The notes: a model not told the origin generated them from the sequence alone. A stretch of 64,000 bases of DNA from Phytohabitans aurantiacus (GCF_027923225.1 NZ_BSDI01000012.1:62001-126000); one strand, 5' to 3'. Shown: positions 29,108 to 37,506, numbered from the stretch's first letter. Numbers and translations: made by a program.

Positions 29108-30001
29108 CTACCGGGGGATCAAGGTCAAGACGCTGGCTTCGGGCGGGCAGGCGAAGCGGACCGGTGCGGTCGGGTGGGTGCCGATGCCGGCGGTGACGTG
29201 GAGCCAGGAGTCGGAGCCGGGCCACCGGAACAGGCCACGTGCCATCGAGCGGGGCAGATCGCAGTTTGTCACGAGGGCGCCGACGAACGGTACGCAGACC
29301 TGGCCGCCGTGGGTGTGGCCGGCGAGGAGCAGGTCGAAGCCGTCGCCGGACATGGCGTCGAGGATGTAAGGCTCGGGGGAGTGGGTGAGGCCGACGCGCA
29401 GGTCGGCTTCGGGTGACGCGGGGCCGGCCACGAGTTCGTACTCGTCGCGGCCGACGTGCGGGTCGTCGACGCCGATGAGCTCGATGAGGCGGCCGCCGGC
29501 CTTGAGGGAGGTGCGGGCGTTGTTGAGGTCTGCCCAGCCGGCGCCGACCAGGACGTCGCGCAGTTCCTCGGTGGGCAGGTCGGCGCCTTGGCGGTACTCG
29601 CGGTCGGGGAAGAAGTAGCTGAACGGATTTTTCCAGACCGGGCCCTTGTAGTCATTGGAGCCGAAGACGAAGGCGCCCGGGTAGTCGAGCAGCGGTTCGA
29701 GCGCGCGCAGGGCACCGGAGACCGCGGCCGGGTGGGCGAGGTTGTCGCCGGTCACCACGACCAGGTCGGGGTCGGTGGCGGCGAGGGAGGCCACCCAGTC
29801 TTGCTTGCGGCGCTGGTTGGGCATCATGTGCATGTCGGAGAGGTGCAGGATGCGCAGCGGTTCGGCGTCGGGGGCGAGCACGGGTACGTCGTACCGCCGG
29901 AGCGTGAACATGTTTCGCTCGATCAGAGACGCGTACGCCAGTGTGGCGGCGCCCGCGGCGGCGGTGCCGGCGGCGATCGAAAAGAGAGTGCGCTTCCGCA
30001 T
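29108..30001 (-). CDS. Calcineurin-like metallophosphoesterase, membrane-anchored
   Basis: The 297-residue protein begins [30 protein letters not shown], a short signal-anchor, then the metallophosphoesterase fold: [16 protein letters not shown] (metal-binding D-x-H), [11 protein letters not shown] (GDN), FVFGSNDY (GSND in place of GNHD), and GLTHSPEP with [16 protein letters not shown] (GHTHGG). The family hydrolyses phosphoesters; the YkuE-like membrane members act on lipids or cell-wall precursors. The start is set by TACTCT 7 nt upstream, and the open frame beyond overlaps the divergent YqeY gene. The same gene lies by ponA2 in mycobacteria. Confidence 0.9.
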   Translation of the reverse strand: MRKRTLFSIAAGTAAAGAATLAYASLIERNMFTLRRYDVPVLAPDAEPLRILHLSDMHMMPNQRRKQDWVASLAATDPDLVVVTGDNLAHPAAVSGALRALEPLLDYPGAFVFGSNDYKGPVWKNPFSYFFPDREYRQGADLPTEELRDVLVGAGWADLNNARTSLKAGGRLIELIGVDDPHVGRDEYELVAGPASPEADLRVGLTHSPEPYILDAMSGDGFDLLLAGHTHGGQVCVPFVGALVTNCDLPRSMARGLFRWPGSDSWLHVTAGIGTHPTAPVRFACPPEASVLTLIPR

Positions 30002-30026
30002 GGGCCCCAGAGTAGTTTGACCCACC
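30002..30026. promoter_or_regulatory. 25-bp divergent promoter with overlapping -10 elements
   Basis: The two start codons are only 25 bp apart. Leftward, TACTCT (30014-30009) is 7 nt before the phosphoesterase ATG. Rightward, TAGTTT (30013-30018) is 8 nt before the YqeY ATG. The hexamers overlap by 2 bp, so both messages would be leaderless and polymerases would compete. Confidence 0.5.
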
Positions 30027-30482
30027 ATGAGCACGCTCAAGGACACCATCACCACCGACATGCGCGCCGCGTTGAAGGCGCGCGACGAGCTCACCACGTC
30101 GACGCTGCGAATGGCGTTGGCGGCGATCGGCGCGGCCGAGGTCGCGGGCGACGCCAAGCGGGCGCTCTCGGACGACGAGGTGCTCGCCGTGCTCACCAAG
30201 GAGGCGAAGAAGCGCCGCGAGGCGGCCACCGCGTTCGCGCAGGCGGGGCGCGAAGAGCAGGCGGCGCGGGAAAACGCCGAGGGGGACGTGCTCGGACGGT
30301 ACCTGCCGAAGCAGCTCGACGACGCCGAACTGGCCGACATCGTCGCGGAGGCACTGGCTGGTGCTGCGGCCACGGGTAAGGCGCAGATGGGTCCGGCGAT
30401 GAAGGCGGCGCAAGCCGCTGTCGCCGGTCGTGCCGAGGGTGGCCGGGTGGCAGCGGAGGTCCGCCGCCAACTGGCCGTCTGA
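30027..30482 (+). CDS. GatB/YqeY domain protein
   Basis: The 151-residue protein has the YqeY layout: N-terminal helices (TLKDTITTDMRAALKARDELTTSTLRM), the LSDDEVLAVLTKEAKKRREAATAF core, and the C-terminal LPKQLDDAELADIV and GKAQMGPAMKAAQAAVAGRAEGGRVAAEV segments resembling the tRNA-binding tail of GatB. Stand-alone YqeY proteins are widespread and possibly tRNA-related; their exact role is not settled. It is transcribed from the short divergent promoter shared with the phosphoesterase gene. Confidence 0.92.
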   Translation: MSTLKDTITTDMRAALKARDELTTSTLRMALAAIGAAEVAGDAKRALSDDEVLAVLTKEAKKRREAATAFAQAGREEQAARENAEGDVLGRYLPKQLDDAELADIVAEALAGAAATGKAQMGPAMKAAQAAVAGRAEGGRVAAEVRRQLAV

Positions 30483-30485
30483 AAA

Positions 30486-30536
30486 GGCGAGCCGTCCGGG
30501 CTGGCGAGCCGTCTAGAAAGGCGAGCCGAAACGCCG
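30486..30536. repeat. Three tandem 17-bp repeats
   Basis: GGCGAGCCG starts at 30486, 30503 and 30520, a strict 17-bp period; the first two units share GGCGAGCCGTC. They lie between convergent YqeY and PBP genes, next to a terminator hairpin. Function unknown. Confidence 0.7.
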
Positions 30537-30567
30537 CTGGCGACCCTCAAAGGGGCCGCCAGCGGCG
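30532..30567. terminator. Bidirectional terminator hairpin between YqeY and PBP genes
   Basis: CGCCGCTGGCG (30532-30542) and CGCCAGCGGCG (30557-30567) pair perfectly over 11 bp around a 14-nt loop, between two convergent stop codons. Confidence 0.7.
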
Positions 30568-30570
30568 GAG

Positions 30571-32994
30571 CTAGTTCCTAGGCGGGGGGAATATGTTTCC
30601 GCCGCCTCGTCGGCCCGGTGGAGTGCTGGTACCCGGTTGTGGGGCGCCCTTGCCGTTGCTGACCTGGATGATGACGATGCCGCCCTTGATGGTGCGGCCG
30701 TCGGGGCTGGTGCCGGCCGCGGTGTTGGCGGGGCACGACGAGTTGACCGGGATCCGGTCGACCTCGACCTCGAAGCCGGCGCTGCGCAACCGGGACCGGG
30801 CGTCGTCGATGGACTTGCACTTCACGTCCGGGATGCTCCGCTGGTCACCGTCGACGATTTTGCCGGACGGTGGCGTGAAGTTTTGCGACGGTTTGCCCTT
30901 CATGGCGTCGCGCACGGTCTCCCATACCGCCGGGTTGACCTGGTCGTGCGAGAACCGGACCGAGGTCTGTGCCCAGTCCGGGTCGGCGATGATGCCGGCC
31001 ACCGCGAGCTGCTTGGTGCTGACGATCAGCGACGCGGTCTTTTCGCCGTCGGTGGTGCCGCTCTTGCCCAGCACCGGCTTGCCCACGATGTCGCGAACGC
31101 CCGGCGAGGTGCCGCCCGCGCACTTGGATGTCGACGACCGGTCGCCGAGCGGGCAGCGGGCGGCGTCGGCGGCGGCCCGAGCGACCTCGGTCTTGATCCG
31201 TTGCTCGCACCGGGGGTTGGCGACGTCGAGCTTGTTGCCGTCCTGGTCGCGGATCTCCTGTACGGGGATCGGCTCGCAGTACTTGCCCTCGGCGGCGAGC
31301 GTGGCGTAGGCGTTCGCCAGGTCGAGCGGCAGGGCGGAGGAGACGCCGAGGGTGAAGGCGCCCCACTGGTCGACGCCGCCTTCCTCGGTGGTCCGGCGGG
31401 CGTCGTCGGCGCTGAGGAAGCGGATGCCCATCTTCTGGGCGACCTTGACGACGTTGCCGGCGCCGGCGCGCTCCTCAAGCGGCACGAAGTACGTGTTGAC
31501 CGAGCGGCCGAACGCGCTCCACATGTTGTGGACGCCGGCCATCGACTTCACCGCGTTCGACGGGCAGTACTTGTTGGTGCCGGGGCACGCCGCGGGTGAG
31601 CCGGCCTCGATGATGTACTTCGACTGGTAGGTGTCCTTGGCGTTGATGGTGTATTCGAGCGGGTAGCCCTTTTCGAGCGCCGCCACCATCGTGAACATCT
31701 TGAACGTAGAGCCGAACTGGTAGCCGTGGATGTCGCCGCCGCCGGTCATCAGCGGGTTGGTCGTGTTCGGGTACGTGCCGCGGATCTTCTTCTTGGCCTT
31801 CGCCGGGTTGGTCGAGATCTTGTTCTGGGGGCGCTCGGGGTCGTCGAGCTTGAAGGTGCGGTTGACGGCGAGCGCGCGTACCCGGCCGCTGCCCGGCTCG
31901 ATACCCGCGAGCATCAGGGCGTGCTTGTTGCCCGTCTTGAGGTGCTTCTCGACGTTTTTCTTGGCCGCGTCCTGCGTCTTCGCGTCGAGTGACGTGACGA
32001 TCTGGTAGCCGCCGGCCTTCAGGCGTCGCTCGCGGTCGTAGGTGGTGGCGCCGAACGTCTCCTGCTCCATCCACCAGCGGTAGAAGTAGTCGCAGAAGAA
32101 GCCCCAGTGGTTCTTGCTGGCGGCGACGCAGCCGTTCGGGGTGCGCTTGTCCTTGACCTTCAGCTCGACCGCCTTGGCGGCCGTTGCCTGCTCAACGGTG
32201 ATGGCCTTGGTCTCGACCATGTTGTCGATGACGTAGTTGCGGCGGTCGAGCGCCTGCGGGTGCCCGGCCGGCGTGGTGGGGTCGTACGCTGAGGGCGCCT
32301 TGACCATGCCGGCGAGCATCGCGGCCTCTTCGATCTTCAGGTCCTTCGGGTGCTTGCCGAAGTAGACCTGGCTGGCGGCGAAGATCCCGTACGCGCCGTT
32401 ACCGAAGGGTGCGGTGTTGAGGTAGCGCTCCAGGATCTCTTCCTTCGACATCTCCTTGTCGAGCTGGAGCGCGTACTTCATCTCGCGGAACTTGCGAGCG
32501 TTGGTGTCTTCCGTGGCGGCCACGACGTCTTGCGGGTGCGTCGCCGAGTACGCGATGAGCATGCGGACGAGCTGCATGGTGAGCGTCGACGCGCCCTGCG
32601 TGGTCGTACCCGCCTGGTTGTTGGCGACGAAGGCGCGCGCGATGCCCTTGGCGTCGACGCCGTTGTGGGTGCGGAAGTTGTGGTCCTCGGCCGCGATGAT
32701 CGCTTCTTGCATGATCGGCGCGACGTCCTTGAGCGGCACGTCCCGCCGGTTCTCGTCGTACATCGTGGCGATGAGGGTCTTGCCGTCGGACGCGTAGACA
32801 TACGAGATCTGCGGGGGGCGCTTGACCGTCAACTCGCTGGGCAGGTTGTCGAACGTTTCGGCGCCCGCTTTAGCGGCCAAACCCGACATCGCAACCGCCG
32901 GAAAAGCGGCCGCGGCGACCACGACGCCCGCCAGCAAACCGCAGATCAGCAGCGACGCGGCGTTCGTCAGCAGGTTGTGGTCACGCTTCCGCAT
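30571..32994 (-). CDS. Bifunctional class A penicillin-binding protein with PASTA domain (PonA2-like)
   Basis: This 807-residue enzyme polymerises and crosslinks peptidoglycan outside the membrane. Residues 10-45 hold one TM helix. The GT51 transglycosylase domain has catalytic Glu103 in AAEDHNFRTHNGVD and GASTLTMQLVRML. The transpeptidase domain has the nucleophile in GSTFKMF (about 427), SVN (GRSVNTYF), and KSGTT (about 642). A single PASTA domain (SIPDVKCKSIDDARSRLRSA) and a Gly/Pro tail end the protein. The ATG MRKRDHN was chosen; a GTG three codons earlier is possible. Its place beside whiB and the ArsA pair matches ponA2 in mycobacteria. Confidence 0.95.
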   Translation of the reverse strand: MRKRDHNLLTNAASLLICGLLAGVVVAAAAFPAVAMSGLAAKAGAETFDNLPSELTVKRPPQISYVYASDGKTLIATMYDENRRDVPLKDVAPIMQEAIIAAEDHNFRTHNGVDAKGIARAFVANNQAGTTTQGASTLTMQLVRMLIAYSATHPQDVVAATEDTNARKFREMKYALQLDKEMSKEEILERYLNTAPFGNGAYGIFAASQVYFGKHPKDLKIEEAAMLAGMVKAPSAYDPTTPAGHPQALDRRNYVIDNMVETKAITVEQATAAKAVELKVKDKRTPNGCVAASKNHWGFFCDYFYRWWMEQETFGATTYDRERRLKAGGYQIVTSLDAKTQDAAKKNVEKHLKTGNKHALMLAGIEPGSGRVRALAVNRTFKLDDPERPQNKISTNPAKAKKKIRGTYPNTTNPLMTGGGDIHGYQFGSTFKMFTMVAALEKGYPLEYTINAKDTYQSKYIIEAGSPAACPGTNKYCPSNAVKSMAGVHNMWSAFGRSVNTYFVPLEERAGAGNVVKVAQKMGIRFLSADDARRTTEEGGVDQWGAFTLGVSSALPLDLANAYATLAAEGKYCEPIPVQEIRDQDGNKLDVANPRCEQRIKTEVARAAADAARCPLGDRSSTSKCAGGTSPGVRDIVGKPVLGKSGTTDGEKTASLIVSTKQLAVAGIIADPDWAQTSVRFSHDQVNPAVWETVRDAMKGKPSQNFTPPSGKIVDGDQRSIPDVKCKSIDDARSRLRSAGFEVEVDRIPVNSSCPANTAAGTSPDGRTIKGGIVIIQVSNGKGAPQPGTSTPPGRRGGGNIFPPPRN

Positions 32995-33003
32995 CCAGGT
33001 CAC

Positions 33004-33411
33004 CCCGTCAGGGTACGTGAGAGGTCCACGAGGGGCAGTCCCCAGGAAAGTCCTACGACTTTCGGGCATGTCCTGCGGGCGCTGGCCTCGTTGTGCTAGA
33101 CGCACGACCCCCTGCGTGCGGATGCGTTCTCCTGATGTTGAGTTTGACCCCCTCGCGGGACACTTGACTTGAGTTTTCGCAGATGGGTGCGGGGTACCCA
33201 TGATCCGGGCGCTCGGGAACCGTCCGCGATGTCCGGTTCGATGGATTTGCCAGACAACGTTGCGTAATCGTACGACTACAGAGCATGATGGTCCGGCGAG
33301 TATTGCACGTGCACTTGCTGGACTCGGGGGATGGACAGCAAGTGTCCGGGGGGAGTCCCGACCGGGCATTGGTGTGGACAGTCGGGAAGCGGAACTGCAA
33401 GGGGGGACGGG
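33004..33411. promoter_or_regulatory. 408-bp divergent regulatory region between the PBP and whiB genes
   Basis: No credible coding frame is seen. The region holds several short palindromes near whiB: CAACGTTG and TCGTACGA around 33255-33275, TGCACGTGCA at 33304-33313, and CACTTGCTG/CAGCAAGTG at 33312-33320/33336-33344. A long whiB 5' UTR with regulatory structure is likely. Specific regulators cannot be named. Confidence 0.5.
33304..33344 (+). promoter_or_regulatory. Paired palindrome and hairpin upstream of whiB
   Basis: TGCACGTGCA is a perfect 10-bp palindrome. It runs into a hairpin of perfect 9-bp arms, CACTTGCTG and CAGCAAGTG, with a 15-nt loop, about 68 nt before the whiB start. Confidence 0.45.
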
Positions 33412-33702
33412 ATGATCACAGACTGGCCGAGCATGGCAGCGTGCCAGAACGGCGACCCTGATGCACTCTTCGTGCAGGGGGCCGAGCAGAACGTCGCGAA
33501 GCGGATCTGTCGCAGTTGTCCAGTGCGCTATGAGTGCCTGGCGGATGCGCTGGACAACCGCATCGAGTTCGGTGTGTGGGGTGGCATGACCGAACGCGAG
33601 CGGCGTGCGCTGTTGCGCCGGCACCCGCACGTGGGCAGCTGGCGAAAAATGTTCGAGGCAGCCATGCGTGACAAGGAGAAGGTCCTGGTCACCGCCGGCT
33701 GA
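33412..33702 (+). CDS. WhiB-family Fe-S transcription factor (WhiB4-like by context)
   Basis: The 96-residue product starts at ATG with a GGGGGGACGGG ribosome site. The four cluster cysteines are Cys11, Cys33, Cys36 and Cys42 (C-x2-C-x5-C), followed by the G-[VI]-W-G-G turn (GVWGG, residues 54-58) and a basic tail (RRALLRRHPHVGSWRK) for DNA binding. Wbl proteins hold a [4Fe-4S] cluster that senses O2 or NO. The PBP-whiB-ArsA-ArsA neighbourhood is that of mycobacterial whiB4, so WhiB4 is the likely orthologue. An upstream in-frame start is not supported. Its 3' end overlaps the convergent ArsA gene by 14 bp. Confidence 0.92.
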   Translation: MITDWPSMAACQNGDPDALFVQGAEQNVAKRICRSCPVRYECLADALDNRIEFGVWGGMTERERRALLRRHPHVGSWRKMFEAAMRDKEKVLVTAG

Positions 33703-34852
33703 GGGCGTCACCTACCGTACGCAGCCCGTCGACGTCATGGATGTCGGCGGGCTGCGCCGTCACCTCGACCGTCGGTACACCTGGGAAGGCGTCCGTGAAG
33801 ACGGCGGCCACGCTCTGCTCGCGGGCCGTCTGCTGGGCCAGCGCCGCGTGCACCCGCAGCGCTTCGGCGGTGGCCTCATGGCCACCGAGCTCGTCGAGCT
33901 CGGCCGCCGCGGCCAGGGTCCGCTCCGCGGACAGATCCACCGCCGTGTGGTGTACCCGGTTGAGCACCAGCCCAGCGAGTGGCATGCGCTCCTCGCTCAG
34001 GCGGCGCGCGAAGAACGCGGCCTCCCGGACCGCGTCGGGCTCGGGCGCCGCGACCAGCAGAAACGCCGTCTCCCGAGCCTGGAGTATCCGGTACGTCTGC
34101 TCGGCGCGCTGCCGGAAGCCCCCGAACATGGAGTCGAGCGCGGCCACGAACCCGGACAGGTCGGTCAGCAGCTGCGCGCCGATGATCTTCTGGACGACCT
34201 TGGTGAACACGTTGAAGGAGGCCGTGACCAGCGTGAACATGCTGCGGCCACCGGCGCGGGCGGGCGCCAGCAGGAGGCGCAGCATCCGTCCATCGAGGAA
34301 CCGCGCGAGCCGGGCGGGTGCGTCGAGGAAGTCGAGCGCGGAGCGTGACGGTGGGGTGTCCACCACGATCAGGTCCCACTCGCCGCGCGCGTGGAGCTGG
34401 CCCAGTTTCTCCATGGCCATGTACTCCTGCGTGCCGGAGAAGGTGGAGCTCATCGCCTGGTAGAAGGGGTTGGCGAAGATCTCGGCGGCGCGGACCGGGT
34501 CGGTGTGGGTGAGCACGACCTCGTCGAAGGTCCGCTTCATGTCGAGCATCATGGCGTGCAGCTCGCCGCCCGCCTCGCCGGCGTCGATCTCCTTGACCTG
34601 CCGGGGCGTGTTGTCCAGCTCGGTCAGGCCCAGCGACTGGGCGAGCCGGCGCGCCGGATCGATCGTCAGGACGACCGTGCGACGCCCATGGCGCTCGGCG
34701 GCGCGCAGGGCGAGCGCGGCGGCAGTAGTGGTCTTGCCGACCCCACCCGAGCCGCAGCAGACCACGATCCGCACGTTGGGGTCCGCGAGAATGCGGTCCA
34801 CGTCGAGCGAGGGCACCGGTCGAGCGTATCCGGATCTCACCGGCTCGGTCAC
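33689..34852 (-). CDS. ArsA-family ATPase (second of a pair)
   Basis: The 387-residue protein has a deviant P-loop CCGSGGVGKTTTAAALAL (about residues 32-48), switch I region LTIDPARRLAQSLG, and switch II LIVVDTPPSRSALDFLDAPARLARFLD. It belongs to the SIMIBI ATPases that include ArsA/GET3, but lacks the arsenite-site cysteines of true ArsA, so arsenic transport should not be assumed. Start GTG, 7 bp after the upstream ArsA gene. The two encode a likely heterodimer, the pair equivalent to Rv3679-Rv3680 in mycobacteria, whose role is linked there to envelope stress and metabolism. Confidence 0.9.
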   Translation of the reverse strand: MTEPVRSGYARPVPSLDVDRILADPNVRIVVCCGSGGVGKTTTAAALALRAAERHGRRTVVLTIDPARRLAQSLGLTELDNTPRQVKEIDAGEAGGELHAMMLDMKRTFDEVVLTHTDPVRAAEIFANPFYQAMSSTFSGTQEYMAMEKLGQLHARGEWDLIVVDTPPSRSALDFLDAPARLARFLDGRMLRLLLAPARAGGRSMFTLVTASFNVFTKVVQKIIGAQLLTDLSGFVAALDSMFGGFRQRAEQTYRILQARETAFLLVAAPEPDAVREAAFFARRLSEERMPLAGLVLNRVHHTAVDLSAERTLAAAAELDELGGHEATAEALRVHAALAQQTAREQSVAAVFTDAFPGVPTVEVTAQPADIHDVDGLRTVGDALSRR

Positions 34853-34859
34853 AGGGCGC

Positions 34860-35828
34860 TCACTGTGGTGTGAGCAGCGCCGCTGTCAGCTTGTCGAGGC
34901 TGGCGCGGTCGACGCCCTCCGGGAGCAGCGGCAACTCCACCATCGGGCGACCCAGTTCGGCCAGGTCCAGCCGCAGGGACTCTTCGAGCGCACGGCGAGT
35001 CTGGTGGGCCTTCGCCTCGGCGTGCAGCCCGGCGACGACGCCTCGTTCGGTCGGCAGGCCGGCGGCGGCCAGCCCGCGGCGCAGCTCGGCCTGGGTGACC
35101 CGGGCGTCGGCGAGCAGCGGTGGCCGGGTGGCGTTGACGATCAACTTGCCGATCGGGATACCCAGCGCGGTCAGCTCGTTGATCGCGTCGACCGTCTCCT
35201 GTACCGGCATCTCCTCCAGCAGGGTCACCACGTGTACCGAGGTCATGGGCGAGCGGAGGAGCGCGGCCACGCCTTCGCTCTGCGTCTTGATCGGACCCAT
35301 CTTGGCGAGCCGGGCGGTCTCGGCCGTCACGTTGAGGAAGCGCCCGATGCGGCCGGTGGGCGGCGCGTCGAGTACCACCGCGTGGTACACCCGCCGGCCC
35401 TCCGCGGTGCGGGTGGTGGCCTCCTTGACCTTGCCGGTGAGCAGGACGTCGCGCATGCCCGGGGCGATCGTCGTGGCGAAGTCGATGGCGCCGACCTTGC
35501 GCAGGGCCCGGCCGGCGGCGCCCAGCTTGTAGAAGAGGTCCAGGTACTCCAGCAGCGCAAGCTCGGCGTCGACAGCGAGCGCACGCACCTCGCCGCCGCC
35601 AGCGGCGGTGGCTATGCGGCGCTCCTCGTACGGCAGCGGCTCGGTCTCGAACAGCTCGGCGATGCCCTGACGGCCCTCGACCTCGACCAGCAGGGTGCGC
35701 CGGCCGCCCGCCGCGAGCCCGAGGGCCAGCGCGGCGGCCACGCTGGTCTTGCCGGTGCCGCCCTTACCCGTGACGACGTGCAGCCGCGCGGGCCACGCCG
35801 CTCTCGGGTCCTGTTCGCTACCGGGCAC
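34860..35828 (-). CDS. ArsA-family ATPase (first of a pair)
   Basis: The 322-residue partner has P-loop VTGKGGTGKTSVAAALALGL (about residues 19-38), LLVEVEGRQGIAELFE after it, and switch II region HAVVLDAPPTGRIGRFLNV. It also lacks metal-binding cysteines. The adjacent gene supplies a second, longer subunit. The ORF continues to a predicted helical C-terminus (DKLTAALLTPQ). The two ATPases are conserved next to whiB and ponA2-type genes in actinobacteria. Confidence 0.9.
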   Translation of the reverse strand: MPGSEQDPRAAWPARLHVVTGKGGTGKTSVAAALALGLAAGGRRTLLVEVEGRQGIAELFETEPLPYEERRIATAAGGGEVRALAVDAELALLEYLDLFYKLGAAGRALRKVGAIDFATTIAPGMRDVLLTGKVKEATTRTAEGRRVYHAVVLDAPPTGRIGRFLNVTAETARLAKMGPIKTQSEGVAALLRSPMTSVHVVTLLEEMPVQETVDAINELTALGIPIGKLIVNATRPPLLADARVTQAELRRGLAAAGLPTERGVVAGLHAEAKAHQTRRALEESLRLDLAELGRPMVELPLLPEGVDRASLDKLTAALLTPQ

Positions 35829-35850
35829 GTTTTGAGCGTAGTCCGATCAC

Positions 35851-36720
35851 TTACGAAGAGATCTCGCAGACGAACCAGCCGGTCTTCTGCACCACGGTGA
35901 AGGTGAGCTGCTGTTCGGCGATCTTCTCGTCGGACGTGGTCATCGTGACCTTCACGGAGACCTTCGCGCTCTCCGAGTCCTGGTTGTCGACCTTCGGCTC
36001 GTCCCACTTGTATCGCGGGCTCTGGTACTTCGTGGCCAGGTTCTTGACCTCGTCGACCTTCTTCTTGATCTCGGACTCGTCGCGCGACTCGGCGCAGACC
36101 AGGTCGTTTGCCTTGGCCGGATCCTGGTCGGTGTAGACGGCCTTCAGGAACTCTCGCACAGCGGCGACCGGCTCGGCCTGGCCGGGGTTGGGCTCGGTGT
36201 TGCGCAGCAGCAGGACCGCGCCCGTGATGCCGCCTCCGCAGAGCACGACGGCGACCGCCGCCACCACCGCGGCGATGACCAGGCCGGTGCGCTTCTTCGG
36301 CGGGCCGGGCACCGGACCGCCCGGATACGCCGGGTATCCCGAGACCGGCTGCGGCGGATACGGCTGGCCGGAGGTGGGCTGCGGCGGGTAGGGCTGGGCG
36401 GACACCGGCTGCGGCGGGTAAGGCTGGCCGGAGGTGGGCTGCGGTGGATACGGCTGCCCGGAGACCGGCTGCGGCGAGTACGGCGAGCCGGACGTCGGCG
36501 CGTACGGCTGGCCCGAGGTGGGCTGGGCCGGGTACGGCGGGCTCGACGTCGGCTGCCCGTACTGCGGCTGCTGGTAGGGGCCGTAGTTGGGCGGGGGCGG
36601 TGGCGGCGACGTGGGCGGCGGCGACTGCGCGGGCGGCGCGGCGTACGGGTCGACCGGCGGCGGGTAGCCAGGCTGGCCCTCCGGCTGCTGGTTGGCGCCG
36701 CCGTACGGCGGTTGCGTCAT
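35851..36720 (-). CDS. Proline-rich single-pass membrane protein with QPYPPQP repeats
   Basis: The 289-residue protein starts at MTQPPYGG, with GGGGAG 4 nt upstream; an upstream in-frame start adds four residues. The cytosolic N-terminal half is a disordered Pro/Gln/Tyr tract with about five SGQPYPPQP units. KKRTGLVIAAVVAAVAVVLCGGGITGAVLLL is the TM helix (about residues 145-175). The extracytoplasmic C-terminal domain (AVREFLKAVYTDQDPAKANDLVC ... TFTVVQKTGWFVCEISS) looks like a DUF4878/NTF2-like fold with a possible Cys pair. Function unknown. It is divergent from the DUF4177 gene. Confidence 0.85.
   Translation of the reverse strand: MTQPPYGGANQQPEGQPGYPPPVDPYAAPPAQSPPPTSPPPPPPNYGPYQQPQYGQPTSSPPYPAQPTSGQPYAPTSGSPYSPQPVSGQPYPPQPTSGQPYPPQPVSAQPYPPQPTSGQPYPPQPVSGYPAYPGGPVPGPPKKRTGLVIAAVVAAVAVVLCGGGITGAVLLLRNTEPNPGQAEPVAAVREFLKAVYTDQDPAKANDLVCAESRDESEIKKKVDEVKNLATKYQSPRYKWDEPKVDNQDSESAKVSVKVTMTTSDEKIAEQQLTFTVVQKTGWFVCEISS
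36345..36500 (-). repeat. Tandem repeats encoding SGQPYPPQP units
   Basis: Units of about 33-36 bp (ggctgcggcgggtaaggctg and variants) repeat four to five times in the gene of the proline-rich membrane protein. Confidence 0.75.
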
Positions 36721-36805
36721 GGTCTCCCCCACAGGCCCGCGATCGTGTGCCCGTCAGGGTAACGCTCCGGGGCACGCGGTGGGCGACCCCGGTCGTCCCG
36801 CGCGC

Positions 36806-36811
36806 TAGGGT
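36806..36811 (+). promoter_or_regulatory. -10 hexamer TAGGGT for the DUF4177 gene (leaderless type)
   Basis: TAGGGT ends 6 nt before the ATG at 36818 and no ribosome binding site precedes it. Confidence 0.55.
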
Positions 36812-36817
36812 GCCGGC

Positions 36818-36976
36818 ATGCAGAAGTGGGAGTACGCCACCGTGCCGCTGTTGGTACACGCGACCAAGCAGATCCTCGACAACTGGGGTGAGGACGGCTG
36901 GGAGCTGGTGGCCGTGGTGCCAGGCCCGAACGCCGAGCAGCTCGTGGCCTACCTCAAGCGTCCCAGGTCGGCGTGA
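36818..36976 (+). CDS. Small DUF4177-type protein (52 aa)
   Basis: The frame encodes a 52-residue protein beginning MQKWEYATVPLLVH and containing ILDNWGEDGWELVAVVPG, the W-E-Y and D-G-W-E-L-V pattern of DUF4177. Its stop TGA overlaps the ATG of the next gene (RidA), so it is translationally coupled, and its promoter is leaderless type. It matches the small gene found before the RidA gene in mycobacteria (Rv3678A). It is too short for simple ORF filters but is clearly real. Confidence 0.85.
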   Translation: MQKWEYATVPLLVHATKQILDNWGEDGWELVAVVPGPNAEQLVAYLKRPRSA

Positions 36977-37434
36977 TGGCCGACCCGTACGCGAAACTCG
37001 CCGAACTCGGGCTGTCGCTGCCGGAAGTCACCCCGCCCGTGGCGGCGTATGTGCCAGCCGTGCAGTCCGGCAAGTGGGTGTATGTGTCGGGGCAGGTGCC
37101 CATCGCCGACGGCAAGGTACTGGCCACCGGCAAGGTCGGGTCCGGGGTCTCTCCCGAGCAGGCCAAGGATCTGGCCGAGCGGTGCGCGCTGAACGCGCTC
37201 GCCGCCATCGACTCGCTCGTCGGCCTGGAAAACGTGGTCAAGATCGTCAAGGTGACCGGTTTCGTGGCGTCGGCCGAGGGGTTCACCGGTCAGCCGGGCG
37301 TGATCAACGGCGCGTCCGAGCTGTTCGGCGCGGTCTTCGGCGAGGCCGGCCAGCACGCGCGCAGCGCGGTGGGCGTCGCGGAGCTGCCGCTGGGCGTGCC
37401 CGTCGAGGTCGAGGTCATCGTCGAGGTCGCCTGA
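36976..37434 (+). CDS. RidA family protein (Rid/YjgF/UK114)
   Basis: The 152-residue protein has the long RidA form: AELGLSLPEVTPPVAAYVPAVQSGKWVYVSGQVP at the N-terminus, CALNALAAIDSLVGLENVVKIVKVTGFVASAEGFT in the middle, and HARSAVGVAELPLGVPVEVEVIVEV at the end, which carries the conserved R-S-A-V/x-x-G of the family. RidA proteins hydrolyse reactive enamine/imine intermediates or bind small metabolites. The ATG overlaps the DUF4177 stop; a GTG one codon earlier is also possible. Confidence 0.92.
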   Translation: MADPYAKLAELGLSLPEVTPPVAAYVPAVQSGKWVYVSGQVPIADGKVLATGKVGSGVSPEQAKDLAERCALNALAAIDSLVGLENVVKIVKVTGFVASAEGFTGQPGVINGASELFGAVFGEAGQHARSAVGVAELPLGVPVEVEVIVEVA

Positions 37435-37493
37435 TCGCTGAGCGGCCGGACGAGCGGAGCAAGCGCCAAACCAGCGTTGTCATACAACCGCCG

Positions 37494-37499
37494 TACCAT
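37494..37499 (+). promoter_or_regulatory. -10 hexamer TACCAT for the MBL hydrolase gene (leaderless type)
   Basis: TACCAT is 7 nt before the ATG at 37507, with no ribosome binding site. Confidence 0.5.
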
Positions 37500-37506
37500 C
37501 GCTGGC

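Noticed and set aside
33215..33245. GGAAC...GTT suggesting an ECF (SigE/SigR) promoter before whiB
   Set aside because: Spacing is about 15 nt, shorter than the usual 18-19 nt for such promoters.
32995..33711. Extension of the PBP frame across the whiB gene
   Set aside because: It overlaps whiB on the opposite strand and encodes no PBP features before MRKRDHN.
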